Source of the DNA: Acidobacteriota bacterium | GTDB taxonomy: Bacteria; Acidobacteriota; Terriglobia; Acidiferrales; UBA7541 | DNA length: 52,016 nucleotides | NCBI GenBank assembly: GCA_003224145.1 | Contig: QHYN01000204.1 | Span: 1 to 52,016, forward strand | Direction: 5' to 3' | Shown: one piece after another, positions 51,208-52,016 of the stretch | Numbering within the stretch: position 1 is the stretch's first letter | How the letters are laid out: the number at the start of each line of letters is the position of its first letter | The notes under the pieces: model-generated | The model's database searches: none | What the model was told of the DNA's origin: nothing | Seen by the model: the letters and a program-made list of their open reading frames with translations, nothing else | Translations under genes and position numbers: made by a program

Positions 51208-51720
51208 ATGGATTCGACAATTCACCTTTCGTTCCGATACTCAGAGCTAGACTACGTCCGAGCGATGCGCGCTCACTACGCTTCGCGCCTCAGACTTAAA
51301 CTCGATGTCGCAGTAGCCGTGGTCACGACCCTGCTAGGTGTCTACTTGTGGCAGTCACGAGATTCACGCTTATGGGGCATCGGTCTAGTTTGCCTTTCGG
51401 CCGTATTAGTCCTGATGCTAGTCGCAACATTTGGCGTCATACCTAAGCTGATTTTCCGTCGTGAGCCTAAGTTTCGCGATGAATATTCACTTACGTTTTC
51501 ACCAGAGGGCATTCATTTCCGCACAGCTCATATCAATTCCCAACTCCAATGGGCCATGTATAGTCGCGCACTCGTCGACCCTCACTCATTCATTCTCTAT
51601 CACGGAACCCATTCATTTTCGGTAATTCCGAAGCGTGTTTTCGAAACTACCGAAAAGCTAGCTGCATTCGAGCAATTAGTTTCAGAAAAAATTCCAGAGA
51701 TATCCAAGAAAAATTCATAG
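51208..51720 (+). CDS. YcxB-like membrane protein
   Basis: This 170-residue protein has a soluble N-terminus (STIHLSFRYSELDYVRAM), two hydrophobic helices (about 33-50 and 58-80), and a YcxB-like C-terminal part (YSLTFSPEGIHFRTAHINSQLQWAMYSRAL, YHGTHSFSVIPKRVF). It is a small inner-membrane protein of unknown role. It is divergent from the Rieske oxygenase gene, with a 143-bp gap between start codons. Confidence 0.8.
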   Translation: MDSTIHLSFRYSELDYVRAMRAHYASRLRLKLDVAVAVVTTLLGVYLWQSRDSRLWGIGLVCLSAVLVLMLVATFGVIPKLIFRREPKFRDEYSLTFSPEGIHFRTAHINSQLQWAMYSRALVDPHSFILYHGTHSFSVIPKRVFETTEKLAAFEQLVSEKIPEISKKNS

Positions 51721-51991
51721 GCTCTGACTTGCTCACCGACATCGACGCACTTGGGTGTGCAACGCACAAATCGGAACCTCACACCGATCGGGATTTGCAA
51801 GAACTTGAAATCGGCGTTATTCTTAGGGCTGAGCAAAACGATGTACGCCGCGTTCTATTAGCTGACCCGCCTTCCGCTCCCTTTCGGGGAGCCTGCACTC
51901 CTCTGCAAACTGGAAACGCTTTTTCATCTAACTTCCTTTTCTCTTACTGAGATCCTGTGAACTGATCACTGAAAACTTTTGAGGTACTGCA

Positions 51992-52016
51992 ATGGCCGTT
52001 CTTACACTGAATGAAA
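51992..52016 (+). CDS. Start of an unidentified gene, cut by the window end
   Basis: ATG GCC GTT CTT ACA CTG AAT GAA begins at 51992 with TGAGG 8 nt upstream. Only eight codons are visible, so no function can be given. The preceding gap (51721-51991) holds a GCTCCC/GGGAGC hairpin near 51877-51893. Confidence 0.45.

Overview
The window reads as a bacterial chromosome segment, most likely from an Acidobacteriota member (environmental or MAG-like). The reasons are an exosortase/PEP-CTERM exopolysaccharide locus, a large secreted Ig-repeat lipoprotein, several NtrC-type activators, tandem ThyX domains, and GC-rich genes behind weak Shine-Dalgarno sites. The phylum call is inference from gene content, not from a marker alignment.

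Bases 1 to about 16,100 are a long minus-strand polysaccharide operon. In transcription order it runs: sugar-nucleotide oxidoreductase, acyltransferase and aminotransferase (a WbpB/D/E-like trio), NDP-sugar epimerase/dehydratase, HddC-like and HddA-like heptose activation enzymes, a family 2 glycosyltransferase, an alpha/alpha-toroid protein, asparagine synthetase, an O-antigen ligase-like protein, a GNAT pseudogene and its intact paralogue ending in a decayed tRNA-Thr, a second asparagine synthetase-like protein lacking Cys2, and a secreted protein. Bases 16,571-20,706 hold the export operon: an AAA+ activator without GAFTGA, a Wza-like export protein, a beta-barrel and an ExeA-like ATPase. 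Bases 21,004-25,694 hold one PEP-CTERM protein, the exosortase, a BY-kinase and a Wzz-like chain-length protein. A TPR lipoprotein follows.

The minus-strand transcription units of this locus share a control signal. Close matches to the sigma-54 promoter consensus lie upstream of the oxidoreductase operon, the activator/export operon, the PEP-CTERM gene and the Wzz/kinase pair, all correctly oriented. I read the locus as a sigma-54 regulon coupling polysaccharide synthesis, export and production of a sorted surface protein.

Bases 28,464-33,140 encode two surface lipoproteins, one with seven near-identical 267-bp Ig-like repeats; the leader of the other can form competing RNA structures. Bases 33,528-41,042 are a signalling block: sigma-54 activator, CBS protein, PilZ protein, NtrC-type response regulator with histidine kinase, a second PilZ protein and a GGDEF-PilZ fusion. 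This suggests c-di-GMP control next to the matrix locus.

From 41,203 to the end are housekeeping and accessory genes: PPOX-fold protein, ribosomal protein L31, tandem ThyX, a decayed IS110 transposase, a pseudo-receiver protein, a subtilase, a frameshifted deazaflavin-dependent nitroreductase, two hypothetical proteins, a Rieske oxygenase, a YcxB-like membrane protein and the first codons of another gene. No initiating phosphoglycosyltransferase or Wzx-type flippase was recognised, so the locus probably continues left of base 1 or relies on distant genes.
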